Shown here: positions 1-7,121 of the stretch, in pieces
How the letters are laid out: every line of letters starts with the position of its first letter
Numbering within the stretch: the first letter of the stretch is position 1
Assembly: GCA_903867285.1 (NCBI GenBank)
Contig: CAIPQX010000134.1
Span: 1-11,200 of the forward strand
Direction of reading: 5' to 3'
DNA: 11,200 nucleotides
Source: an uncultured Actinomycetes bacterium
GTDB lineage: Bacteria; Actinomycetota; Actinomycetes; Nanopelagicales; Nanopelagicaceae
Program-made: the position numbers and the translations under genes
The notes under the pieces: generated by a model
The model's database searches: none
What the model saw: only the letters and a program-made list of their open reading frames with translations
What the model was told of the DNA's origin: nothing

Positions 1-138
1 CTCTTTCTGTCCGCGCTCTACCTCAGAGAGATAACCCAGTGAGACACGGGCGCTTTTGGCGCCATCGCGCAGGGTGCGGCCTTGCGCGATGCGCGATGCG
101 CGCAGCGCAGAACCTATGTGGGAGCGGAGAAGAATCAC
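1..138 (-). CDS. clgR: ClgR-type XRE family transcriptional regulator, N-terminal 46 residues (runs off left edge)
   Basis: This is the first part of a helix-turn-helix regulator, read from a GTG start at 138-136 and open to the window edge. The visible protein begins ILLRSHIGSALRASRIAQG and continues with a turn and recognition helix ending LGYLSEVERGQKE (about residues 34-46). That ending is the hallmark of ClgR, the actinobacterial activator of clp protease genes and related stress genes. It binds DNA in the cytoplasm. The start is set by a 4-nt GTGA overlap with the stop of the upstream cinA-like gene. No Shine-Dalgarno sequence is obvious, so translation probably depends on ribosomes arriving from that gene. 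The position after pgsA and cinA is the usual one for clgR. The family is confident; the target genes are inferred from known ClgR proteins. The C-terminal part is not visible. Confidence 0.85.
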   Translation of the reverse strand, partial: MILLRSHIGSALRASRIAQGRTLRDGAKSARVSLGYLSEVERGQKE

Positions 139-611
139 GGGATAAGGATACGGGAAAAGGTGGCTAAAGCGCTCTCTAATGTTGCGTGGCGAATTGCGGC
201 GCGATCGCCTGAAAGTGCGAGTTGCACGCTCACGGTGCCGGCGCGGCTATCGATCGCAATCCATACCGAACCCGCTTTTTGATCATATGCCCGCCCGGGG
301 CCAGCAACTCCGGTCGTGGAAATCGCGTAATCGCTCTTAAATTGCGCTCGTGCGCTCTGCGCCATGGTGATTGCCACCTCTTCAGAGACGGCGGTGTACT
401 TATTCAAAATCCGCTTTGCTACCCCTAGGAATTTTGTCTTACTTACATCGTTGTAAGTAATAAATCCGCCCTGATAAACCGCGGAGGAACCTGGAACCGA
501 GGTAAAAAGTTCGCCCAATCCCCCACCGGTAATCGATTCGGCGGTGGCCAAGGTTAAACCTTTGCGCTTCATGAGTTTGATGATGGCTGTGACATCGAGA
601 TTAGCGCTCAC
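135..611 (-). CDS. cinA: CinA C-terminal-domain protein / nicotinamide-nucleotide amidohydrolase
   Basis: The 158-residue protein corresponds to the stand-alone CinA C-terminal (PncC-like) domain. Family members deamidate nicotinamide mononucleotide to nicotinate mononucleotide in the pyridine nucleotide cycle. Visible motifs are AESITGG (24-30, with the likely catalytic Ser26), the YAISTTGVAGPG segment (95-106) and GDRAAIRHAT (135-144). The N-terminal molybdopterin-binding-like domain of full-length CinA is absent, which is normal for the short actinobacterial form. The start is GTG, overlapping the pgsA stop by 4 nt (GTGA), with an AAGG Shine-Dalgarno core about 10 nt upstream. The stop overlaps the clgR start in the same way. 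In some bacteria the gene is co-expressed with recA as competence/damage-inducible cinA. The family is clear; activity on NMN is inferred from homologues. Confidence 0.9.
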   Translation of the reverse strand: MSANLDVTAIIKLMKRKGLTLATAESITGGGLGELFTSVPGSSAVYQGGFITYNDVSKTKFLGVAKRILNKYTAVSEEVAITMAQSARAQFKSDYAISTTGVAGPGRAYDQKAGSVWIAIDSRAGTVSVQLALSGDRAAIRHATLESALATFSRILIP

Positions 612-1177
612 TTGCGAATGACCTTTTTAAAGTAGTCGAAGCCGGTCGTCAAGGTAATGGTGATTGTCGCCGCCATAAAGATATCGCGGGGAATATGTAG
701 CCAGCTCGGCAGAGGCAGAATGTAGAAACCGATTCCAAAACCCTGCATCATGGTCTTGAGCTTGCCGCCCTTGCTCGCTGGGATGACTCCGCCCCTAATG
801 ACAGCCAAACGTAAAAGGGTAACTGCGACCTCGCGGAAGAGAATCACAAGCGTGACCCACCACCACAATTTTCCTTGAATCGATAATCCAATCATTGCAG
901 TGCCTATCGCCGCCTTATCGGCGACCGGATCCAAAAATGTTCCAAAACTTGTTACTTGGTTGCGAGAGCGAGCGAGTCGACCATCCATCAAATCGGTGAC
1001 GCCGACGAGAAAGAATCCAGTCCAGGCAATTACTCGCCAGAGTGAAGAGTCTCCGCCATCTTTAAAGAGCGCATAGGCGCAGAATGGGAGCGCGAGCAAC
1101 CGCAGCACGGTGAGTGCATTCGGTAGGTTCAGCGTTCTTGGAGGTGGAGTGCTCATTGGTGCCATGGTACCTGCCAC
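608..1177 (-). CDS. pgsA: CDP-diacylglycerol--glycerol-3-phosphate 3-phosphatidyltransferase
   Basis: This is an integral membrane CDP-alcohol phosphatidyltransferase. It makes phosphatidylglycerol phosphate from CDP-diacylglycerol and glycerol 3-phosphate, the first committed step to phosphatidylglycerol and cardiolipin. The full family motif (DxxDGxxAR, x8, GxxxD, xxxD) is present at D62, D65, G66, A69, R70, G79, D83 and D87. The NLPNALTVLRL opening (17-27) and several hydrophobic segments are typical, and 189 residues is a normal length. Three starts are possible: GTG at 1177, ATG at 1165 and ATG at 1156. None has a strong Shine-Dalgarno sequence and the longest is shown. Actinobacteria can hold several paralogues, including phosphatidylinositol-type enzymes. 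The context beside cinA and clgR favours PgsA, but substrate choice cannot be proved from sequence. Confidence 0.88.
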   Translation of the reverse strand: MAGTMAPMSTPPPRTLNLPNALTVLRLLALPFCAYALFKDGGDSSLWRVIAWTGFFLVGVTDLMDGRLARSRNQVTSFGTFLDPVADKAAIGTAMIGLSIQGKLWWWVTLVILFREVAVTLLRLAVIRGGVIPASKGGKLKTMMQGFGIGFYILPLPSWLHIPRDIFMAATITITLTTGFDYFKKVIRK

Positions 1178-1199
1178 CGCGAAGGTTTGCGTGCAGGCA
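1168..1199 (-). promoter_or_regulatory. Possible hairpin at the RodZ-like gene/pgsA junction
   Basis: In the minus-strand RNA, 1199-1193 can pair with 1174-1168 as seven pairs including one G-U. A short CGC/GCG stem is possible inside the 18-nt loop. The right arm contains the AGGT that would be the only Shine-Dalgarno-like element for the ATG at 1165, and the GTG at 1177 lies just inside the stem. A role in coupling is speculative. Confidence 0.25.
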
Positions 1200-1214
1200 G
1201 AGATTTAAGGTGAT

Positions 1215-1967
1215 TTAGCCTTGGGAAGAAGCCCCTGGACCAAACTGAAGATGGACAACTTCTCCTCGAGTGCCTGGAGCACCTGCATCTACGCCATTTA
1301 CATTGAGATTGACGGCGCCAGCATTGCCAATAGTTACATTAATAAGTTGGCTATCGCCGAATGACTGCGATGATCCTTTGGCGAGCATCCCACTAAAAAT
1401 TTGGACTCCCGAACTATCCGTAACGGCGAGCCAGGTGGAGCCAAAACTTGCGGTAACCAATACTGATACCGGTGAAGTCTTAGTTGCAACGGCTGTTGTT
1501 CCAGCAAGATTGTCAGTTGTGGTCGGTGTCGAGGCAAGAGCCAATGCGGCGGTAGAAGGTTTGGCAGCGGGCTTCTTAGAAGAATGAATAAATGATGCGC
1601 CGGTTGGAACCGCAATCAAAAGAGCGACAACGACAGCGGCGGCTTTAGCCATTGTCCCGAAGGAGATTTTGCTTTCCTTGCGCGTCGCGGAAGTAGCATT
1701 ATTTTCATTTAAGAGTTCGATCATTGGACGATTAAAATCTTGATTCATCGCATTGAACTCGTCAACAAGAAGGTTCTCATTCGCGTGCAGTGCACGTGCG
1801 ATATTGCGGATATGTCCGCGCGCATATGTCAGGCCGCCAGATGAATCAAAATTATCATTTTCTAGATCGTTCAAGACGGTACGACGAACACAGATAATTT
1901 CAGAGAGCTCTTCAAGTGGCATGCCAACAGATTCACGTGCTTGGCGGAGAAGTATGCCTACTGACAT
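1215..1967 (-). CDS. RodZ-like helix-turn-helix membrane protein (DUF4115)
   Basis: The 250-residue protein has RodZ architecture. It starts with a cytoplasmic HTH_25-type domain (about 2-65, beginning SVGILLRQARESVGMPLEEL). One transmembrane helix follows (about 106-127, AKAAAVVVALLIAV core). Then come an Ala/Thr/Pro-rich linker (about 128-165) and an extracytoplasmic beta-rich DUF4115 domain (about 166-245, with SFGSTWLAVTDSSG and VNLNVNG). RodZ links the cytoskeleton to wall synthesis in rods; the role in actinobacteria is less settled. I chose ATG at 1967 because GAGG sits 5 nt upstream and homologues begin at this point. A TTG at 2006 would add 13 residues without a clear ribosome site. 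The gene lies between ftsK and pgsA, separated by 150 nt and 37 nt. Architecture is confident; cellular role is inferred. Confidence 0.85.
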   Translation of the reverse strand: MSVGILLRQARESVGMPLEELSEIICVRRTVLNDLENDNFDSSGGLTYARGHIRNIARALHANENLLVDEFNAMNQDFNRPMIELLNENNATSATRKESKISFGTMAKAAAVVVALLIAVPTGASFIHSSKKPAAKPSTAALALASTPTTTDNLAGTTAVATKTSPVSVLVTASFGSTWLAVTDSSGVQIFSGMLAKGSSQSFGDSQLINVTIGNAGAVNLNVNGVDAGAPGTRGEVVHLQFGPGASSQG

Positions 1968-2117
1968 CTGTGCCTCATTACTTGACTCATGCTCGGAGAA
2001 AACCAAGCCACAATCTGGGGGAAAGTGAGAACCTAAGGGTAAACCCCCAACGGCTCAGAGGCCAAATTATTTTGCTGAGAATGACCAGTCGTCTGAGCGC
2101 ATGGTCGGCAAATTCAC

Positions 2118-4457
2118 TTAAATGTAACCCTGAATCTGCTCTAGCAAGTCTGGCATTTGCTCGGCGTTAATCAGCACCTCGCGCGCCTTGGAGCCTTCAG
2201 ATGGTCCCACGATGCCACGGCTCTCCATCAGATCCATGAGGCGTCCTGCCTTGGCGAAACCGACGCGCAATTTTCTTTGCAACATCGAGGTAGAACCAAA
2301 CTGTGTGCCGACAACGAGTTGGATCGCTTGCAGTAATAGATCCATGTCGTCGCCAATATCATTTTCAATCTGCTTACTTACGGCCGGCGCATTGATATCC
2401 ACTCTGAATACTGGTTGCGCTTGCGACTTCACATGATTCACAACTGCCTCTGATTCACGCTCCGAAACATATGCCCCTTGAATGCGCATCGCCTTGCTGG
2501 CGCCCATGGGAAGGAATAGCGCATCGCCTTGACCAACTAATTTCTCTGCACCGGGAGTATCCAAAATAACGCGCGAATCGGCAAGACTCGAAGTGGCAAA
2601 GGAGAGTCGGGAGGGGACGTTCGCCTTAATCAAACCAGTGACAACATCGACGCTCGGCCTCTGCGTTGCAATAACTAGATGAATTCCCGCAGCGCGCGCA
2701 AGCTGAGTAATACGAACAATGCTCTCTTCTACTTCGCGAGCGGCGACCATCATAAGGTCGGCCAACTCATCAATGATCACGAGCAGGTATGGGTACGGTT
2801 CGAGAATTCGCTCGCTGCCTTCGGGAGGAGCAACCTTCTTCGCCTTTACCGCTCTATTGAAATCATCGATATGGCGGAATCCGAAATGCGACAAATCGTC
2901 GTAGCGTTGATCCATTTCACGTACGACCCAAGCCAGAACATCTGCAGCCTTCTTGGGGCTTGTGATGATCGGGGCGATGAGATGCGGGATACCTTCATAG
3001 CTCGTGAGCTCAACGCGCTTTGGATCGATCATAACAAGACGTACTTCATCGGGGGTTGATCGCATCAAAATAGAAACAATCAAGGAATTAATCATCGATG
3101 ACTTACCCGCGCCTGTTGCACCCGCAACGAGAAGGTGCGGCATCTTGGCCAAGTTCACGCAGATGAAATTGCCCTCAACATCTTTACCCAGAGCGACGAC
3201 CATGGGGTGCGTCTCATTCATTGCGACAGAAGAACGCAGCACATCACCTAGCGCAACGATCTCGCGATCGGTATTGGGGATTTCGATTCCAACCGCGGAC
3301 TTGCCGGGAATAGGCGAAAGAATACGAACATCACCGCTTGCCACCGCATAAGAAATATTCTTGGCGAGTGCAGTAATCGCTTCTACTTTCACTCCACCAG
3401 CTAACTCAACTTCATATCGCGTGACCGTTGGCCCACGCATAAAGCCAGTAACCCGAGCCTCTACCCCGAATTGTTCAAATACTTGGCCGAGGGCGGCGAC
3501 AACCATCTCATTCGCCTTCGATTTCGTCTTTGAGGCGGGCGCGGTACGTAAGAGATCCATGGAGGGCAATATGTAGGGAGTATCTGCCGCCAAGATCATC
3601 TGATGAGCTGGGGTGCTCTGTACCGTCTTGGTGATAAAGGTTGGAGTAAGAGCCGCGGTCTGATCTACGTGGAGCGCAACCGTCTCATCTGGGTCTTCCC
3701 CTGCAAATTCATCCTCGTCGGGTTCTGGTTGATGGAACTCTTGGACCAGAGGGGTTTCGAATGGTGGGGTGTCATTGATCTCAAATCCTTCTTCGCTCTC
3801 GTCACGATCGCGCTTAGCGCGCTGCGCAACCCACCCGAAGATCGCCCGCACCTTGGCAAAGAATTGCGAAACCGGAGTTGCGGTGACAATGAGTACGCCA
3901 AAGAAGAAAATAAGAACCAAGATCGGAACGGCGAGTAGCGAAGTTCCTAGGTTATCGAGCGGACGTCCGACCCCGTAGCCGACAGCTCCGCCTGCGCTCT
4001 TCACGGTAGAAAAATCTGAGTCCTGCAATACCTGCGCGAGTCCGGTGCTGCTAAGAACGAGCAAGAGCGCACCAATAGTGATTCGACCATTGGTTCTTCC
4101 CTCATCGGGAGCTTTAAAGAGGCGAAATGCGAAGTAAATAAAGAGGAGTGGCGTAACAATTGCGACCTTGCCAAAGGAGCCCAGTAAGACGGTATTCATA
4201 AAGCGACCGATGGGATTATTTAAGTGGAACCAAGAACCCGCCGCGCTGAGCAGGGCAAAGATAAGAAGTAGGAAAGCCAATCCATCGCGATGGTGCGCGC
4301 TATCGAGTTCGCGGGCCTCCTTGAAGAGGAAACGCACGGTGCTCCCGATGGCCCGGGCGATGAAGCGCCAGACACCAGCCAGGGCGCGCCCAATCCCAGT
4401 GAGAATTCCGGGGCGCTTCGCAGCCTTGCTTCGCGTGGTACTTCGTTTTTTAGCCAT
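2118..4457 (-). CDS. ftsK: FtsK/SpoIIIE family DNA translocase
   Basis: The 779-residue septal DNA pump moves chromosome ends through the closing septum and, with XerC/D in many bacteria, helps resolve dimers. After a very basic N-terminus there are about four transmembrane segments (roughly 59-76, 90-113, 124-143, 171-193). A linker rich in Asp and Glu follows (about 217-262). The alpha/beta motor comes next, with Walker A GATGAGKS (446-453), MIDPKRVELTSYEGIPHL (476-493), Walker B LLVIIDE (558-564) and ATQRPS (597-602). A winged-helix gamma domain for reading polar DNA signals closes the protein (about 705-765, FGSTSMLQRKLRVGFAKAGRLM). Length is normal for a short-linker FtsK. It starts 51 nt after the rnj stop, with no convincing Shine-Dalgarno sequence. 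No defects are seen. Confidence 0.97.
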   Translation of the reverse strand: MAKKRSTTRSKAAKRPGILTGIGRALAGVWRFIARAIGSTVRFLFKEARELDSAHHRDGLAFLLLIFALLSAAGSWFHLNNPIGRFMNTVLLGSFGKVAIVTPLLFIYFAFRLFKAPDEGRTNGRITIGALLLVLSSTGLAQVLQDSDFSTVKSAGGAVGYGVGRPLDNLGTSLLAVPILVLIFFFGVLIVTATPVSQFFAKVRAIFGWVAQRAKRDRDESEEGFEINDTPPFETPLVQEFHQPEPDEDEFAGEDPDETVALHVDQTAALTPTFITKTVQSTPAHQMILAADTPYILPSMDLLRTAPASKTKSKANEMVVAALGQVFEQFGVEARVTGFMRGPTVTRYEVELAGGVKVEAITALAKNISYAVASGDVRILSPIPGKSAVGIEIPNTDREIVALGDVLRSSVAMNETHPMVVALGKDVEGNFICVNLAKMPHLLVAGATGAGKSSMINSLIVSILMRSTPDEVRLVMIDPKRVELTSYEGIPHLIAPIITSPKKAADVLAWVVREMDQRYDDLSHFGFRHIDDFNRAVKAKKVAPPEGSERILEPYPYLLVIIDELADLMMVAAREVEESIVRITQLARAAGIHLVIATQRPSVDVVTGLIKANVPSRLSFATSSLADSRVILDTPGAEKLVGQGDALFLPMGASKAMRIQGAYVSERESEAVVNHVKSQAQPVFRVDINAPAVSKQIENDIGDDMDLLLQAIQLVVGTQFGSTSMLQRKLRVGFAKAGRLMDLMESRGIVGPSEGSKAREVLINAEQMPDLLEQIQGYI

Positions 4458-4508
4458 AGCGGACTAAGCCTAAGGAATAAGGTGGTGCTGCGGCCGCTCG
4501 GCGCGCCG
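4458..4508 (-). other. rnj-ftsK spacer with two adjacent GC-only palindromes
   Basis: The 51-nt gap holds a 10-bp perfect palindrome at 4499-4508, directly after the rnj stop codon. Two bases away is an 8-bp palindrome, GCGGCCGC, at 4490-4497. Neither leaves room for a normal RNA loop and no T-run follows, so this is not a convincing intrinsic terminator. rnj and ftsK are probably cotranscribed. Confidence 0.45.
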
Positions 4509-6194
4509 TTATACCTCTATAACTACTGGGATGATCATTGGTTTGCGGCGATGCTCTTCGCCAACCCAACTTCCGACGGTACGACGAACAACTTGTGTGA
4601 GTTGATGCGTTCCATTAATTCCGTTAGCGACAGAAGTTGCAAGTGCCTTCTCGATCATGCCCTTGACCTCATCAAAGAGCGCCTTATCCTCGGTAAATCC
4701 GCGCGCATGAATATCTGGGCCGGCCACGATTTTTCCGCTCTGCGAATCAACAACAACGACAACTGAGATGAAGCCCTCTTCGCCCAAAATACGGCGGTCC
4801 TTGAGTGAACTCTCGGTGATTTCTCCAATGCTCTGACCATCGACATATACAAATCCGACGGGAATCGCTCCTGCGATATCTGCATATCCATCGTGCACAT
4901 CAACAACAATTCCATTGTCAACGACGATGGTATTTGTCCGTGGCACGCCGGTCTTAATAGCAAGTTCGGCATTAGCGCGCATATGGCGCCATTCGCCGTG
5001 TATCGGCATTACATTCTTGGGTTTTACGATGTTGTAGCAATAGAGAAGTTCTCCGGCAGCAGCGTGGCCTGAAACGTGAACCAAGGCATTTCCCTTGTGA
5101 ACCACGGTTGCACCAAAGCGAGTCAGCTCGTTGATAACTCGGAAAACCGGATTCTCGTTGCCTGGAATGAGCGAGGATGCAAGAACAACGGTGTCGCCTT
5201 TGCCTACGCGAATCTGATGTTCGCCGTTGGCCATGCGCGAAAGTGCAGCGAGTGGCTCACCCTGTGAACCAGTACAGATAAGAACAACGCGATCTCCGGC
5301 GTCATCGACCGTCTTAGCGTCGATAATTTCGAGTCCCTCGGGAACTTCGAGGTAGCCCAGATCCTGCGCCAACTTCATATTGCGGACCATGCTGCGTCCA
5401 ATAAATGCCACCTTGCGATCGTGCTGCGCTGCGATCATCATGATCTGCTGGACGCGGTGCACGTGCGATGCAAATGAAGCGACAATCACTCGGCGCTCAG
5501 TGGCGCGAAAGACGCGATCTAGAGTCGGCATAATGTCGCGCTCTGAAGTCGTGAAACCAGGTACATCGGCGTTGGTGGAGTCGGTCATAAAGAGATCGAC
5601 GCCCTCTTCGCCCAAACGTGCAAATGTTGCGAGGTCTGTGATGCGACCATCGAGTGGAAGTTGATCCATCTTGAAATCGCCAGTTGCAAGGACAAGCCCT
5701 GCCTCGGTGCGAATAGCGATTGCTAGCGCATCGGGGATGGAGTGATTAACAGCAACAAATTCCAGTTCAAAGGGACCGAAGGTCTGCTTCATTCCTGCTT
5801 TGACCTCGACCATGGGAGCGGTAATGCGACGCTCTTTGAGTTTCGCTTCGGTAAATGCCAACGTTAACTTTGATCCAACGACTGGAATATCGGAGCGTTC
5901 TTTCAAAAGATAAGGAACGGCGCCAATGTGATCTTCGTGGCCATGGGTAAGAGCGATGGCGACGACGTCATGGAGGCGATCTCTAATGTATGAGAAGTCG
6001 GGAAGGATGAGATCGATACCGGGTTGACTCTCTTCGGGGAAGAGAACTCCGCAGTCGACGATCAATAATTTGCCAGCGATTTCGAAGACGGTCATGTTGC
6101 GACCGATCTCGCCCAAGCCGCCAAGCGCAACGATGCGCAGCGTCTTAGGAGCTAACTTGGATGGATAGGGTAAATCGGGATGTGGATGATTCAT
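4509..6194 (-). CDS. rnj: Ribonuclease J
   Basis: The 561-residue metallo-beta-lactamase/beta-CASP RNase acts in the cytoplasm in 5'-to-3' exonucleolytic and endonucleolytic RNA maturation and decay. Visible metal-site motifs are DCG (47-49), THGHEDHIG (83-91), VNHSIPD (149-155) and GDFKMD (172-177). The beta-CASP part contains SFASHVHRVQQ (240-250), HVSGHAAAGE (373-382) and PIHGEWRH (397-404), followed by a C-terminal domain ending in PVVIEV. The length is typical of actinobacterial RNase J. The ATG shares one base with the dapA stop (TAATG), indicating translational coupling. A GGAG lies 13 nt upstream, rather far for a ribosome site. Position between dapA and ftsK is conserved in actinobacteria. 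All expected catalytic residues are seen. Confidence 0.96.
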   Translation of the reverse strand: MNHPHPDLPYPSKLAPKTLRIVALGGLGEIGRNMTVFEIAGKLLIVDCGVLFPEESQPGIDLILPDFSYIRDRLHDVVAIALTHGHEDHIGAVPYLLKERSDIPVVGSKLTLAFTEAKLKERRITAPMVEVKAGMKQTFGPFELEFVAVNHSIPDALAIAIRTEAGLVLATGDFKMDQLPLDGRITDLATFARLGEEGVDLFMTDSTNADVPGFTTSERDIMPTLDRVFRATERRVIVASFASHVHRVQQIMMIAAQHDRKVAFIGRSMVRNMKLAQDLGYLEVPEGLEIIDAKTVDDAGDRVVLICTGSQGEPLAALSRMANGEHQIRVGKGDTVVLASSLIPGNENPVFRVINELTRFGATVVHKGNALVHVSGHAAAGELLYCYNIVKPKNVMPIHGEWRHMRANAELAIKTGVPRTNTIVVDNGIVVDVHDGYADIAGAIPVGFVYVDGQSIGEITESSLKDRRILGEEGFISVVVVVDSQSGKIVAGPDIHARGFTEDKALFDEVKGMIEKALATSVANGINGTHQLTQVVRRTVGSWVGEEHRRKPMIIPVVIEV

Positions 6195-7102
6195 TATTTA
6201 AGTACGACTCCGCCTTGTTGAAGGTCCTCCCGCAATTGCGCAATCTGCGCAGGAGTGGCATCGACAAGTGGCAAACGCGTAGACCCACCAGGTAGGCCCA
6301 TCAATGTGAGTGCGGCCTTAGTCAATATCGCACCTTGGGTGCGGAAGGTTCCGGTGAATACCGGTAATAATTCTTGATGGATCTCTAGTGCTCGTACTGC
6401 ATCTCCTGCGAACCAGGCATCGAGCATTGCTTTGAGTTGGTTGCCCACTGTGTGACCACAGACAGACACAAATCCAACTGCGCCTACGCTCAGTAGTGGC
6501 AGATTAAGGATGTCATCGCCAGAGTAGACCGGAAGGCCCGTTCGCTTGATGACCCATGAAGTTGATGCCGGATTTCCTTTGGCATCTTTTAGCGCAACGA
6601 TATTTTTTACTTCTGCCAGACGACAGATGGTGTCCTCTTCGATCGCAACCCCGGTACGGCCTGGAATGTCATACATCATTATTGGGAGATCGGTTGCTGC
6701 GGCAACAGCTCTAAAGTGAGCTTCGATTCCCTCTTGGGGTGGCTTGTTGTAATAAGGGGTGACGATGAGTAACCCATCGGCTCCAACTTCAGCGCAACGC
6801 TTAGATTGATCAACTGTGTACGCGGTCTCGTTATCGCCGGCGCCAGTCAAAACTTTGACGCGATCGCCCACTGTGCTCTTAACAACGCGAATGATTTCGA
6901 GTTTCTCAGAGGTCTTTGTCGTGGGGGCTTCACCCGTTGTGCCGTTAACCGCGATGGCATCATGACCGGTATTTGCTAAATGCTCTGCAATCTTCGCAAC
7001 GCCGTCCCAGTCAATCGCTCCATCTTTTTGAAATGGGGTCACCATTGCGGTGATCAAGCGGCCAAAAGGCGCCTCGATCTGGGTCGTCTGTTTATGAGGC
7101 AT
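6194..7102 (-). CDS. dapA: 4-hydroxy-tetrahydrodipicolinate synthase
   Basis: The 302-residue TIM-barrel enzyme condenses pyruvate with aspartate semialdehyde, the first committed step of the diaminopimelate/lysine pathway that supplies peptidoglycan. The NGTTGE motif (53-58) holds the proton-relay Thr and TPYYNKP (115-121) is present. YDIPGRTG (144-151) carries the catalytic Tyr144. LKDAKG (171-176) carries the Schiff-base Lys172, followed by YSGDD (193-197). It starts 19 nt after the thyX stop. The start region is in a perfect inverted repeat that includes an AGGG ribosome site and the first two bases of the ATG. Its stop shares a base with the rnj start. dapB lies about 2 kb away in the same direction, so both genes of the pathway sit in this cluster. 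Confidence 0.96.
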   Translation of the reverse strand: MPHKQTTQIEAPFGRLITAMVTPFQKDGAIDWDGVAKIAEHLANTGHDAIAVNGTTGEAPTTKTSEKLEIIRVVKSTVGDRVKVLTGAGDNETAYTVDQSKRCAEVGADGLLIVTPYYNKPPQEGIEAHFRAVAAATDLPIMMYDIPGRTGVAIEEDTICRLAEVKNIVALKDAKGNPASTSWVIKRTGLPVYSGDDILNLPLLSVGAVGFVSVCGHTVGNQLKAMLDAWFAGDAVRALEIHQELLPVFTGTFRTQGAILTKAALTLMGLPGGSTRLPLVDATPAQIAQLREDLQQGGVVLK

Positions 7103-7116
7103 AGGGCTAACCCTAT
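7101..7116 (-). promoter_or_regulatory. Inverted repeat masking the dapA ribosome site and start codon
   Basis: ATAGGG, a 4-nt loop, then CCCTAT forms a perfect 6-bp stem. In the dapA mRNA the left arm is the AGGG Shine-Dalgarno element and the right arm includes the first two bases of the AUG. The thyX stop codon lies 5 nt upstream of the stem. A ribosome terminating on thyX would open it, so a coupling role is plausible. The pairing is seen; the function is inferred. Confidence 0.5.
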
Positions 7117-7121
7117 CGTGA

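Noticed and set aside
1334..1615. A 93-codon minus-strand open frame within the RodZ-like gene
   Set aside because: It lies in another frame over the low-complexity linker and DUF4115 region, has an implausible Leu/Pro/Arg-rich composition and no family resemblance.
2018..2117. Possible promoter or terminator in the ftsK to RodZ-like gene gap
   Set aside because: On the minus strand there are TAATTT and TAGGTT -10-like words and a 5-bp GACCA/TGGTC stem (2083-2087, 2102-2106). There is no -35 at a proper distance and no T-run, so neither call is supported.
3603..3938. A 111-codon plus-strand open frame opposite the FtsK linker
   Set aside because: It is antisense to the low-complexity acidic linker of ftsK, where stop codons on the opposite strand are naturally sparse. 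There is no supporting motif.
4290..4766. A 158-codon plus-strand open frame spanning the ftsK start and the rnj end
   Set aside because: It is antisense to two well-supported genes and crosses the GC palindrome gap. It has no recognisable motif or ribosome site.
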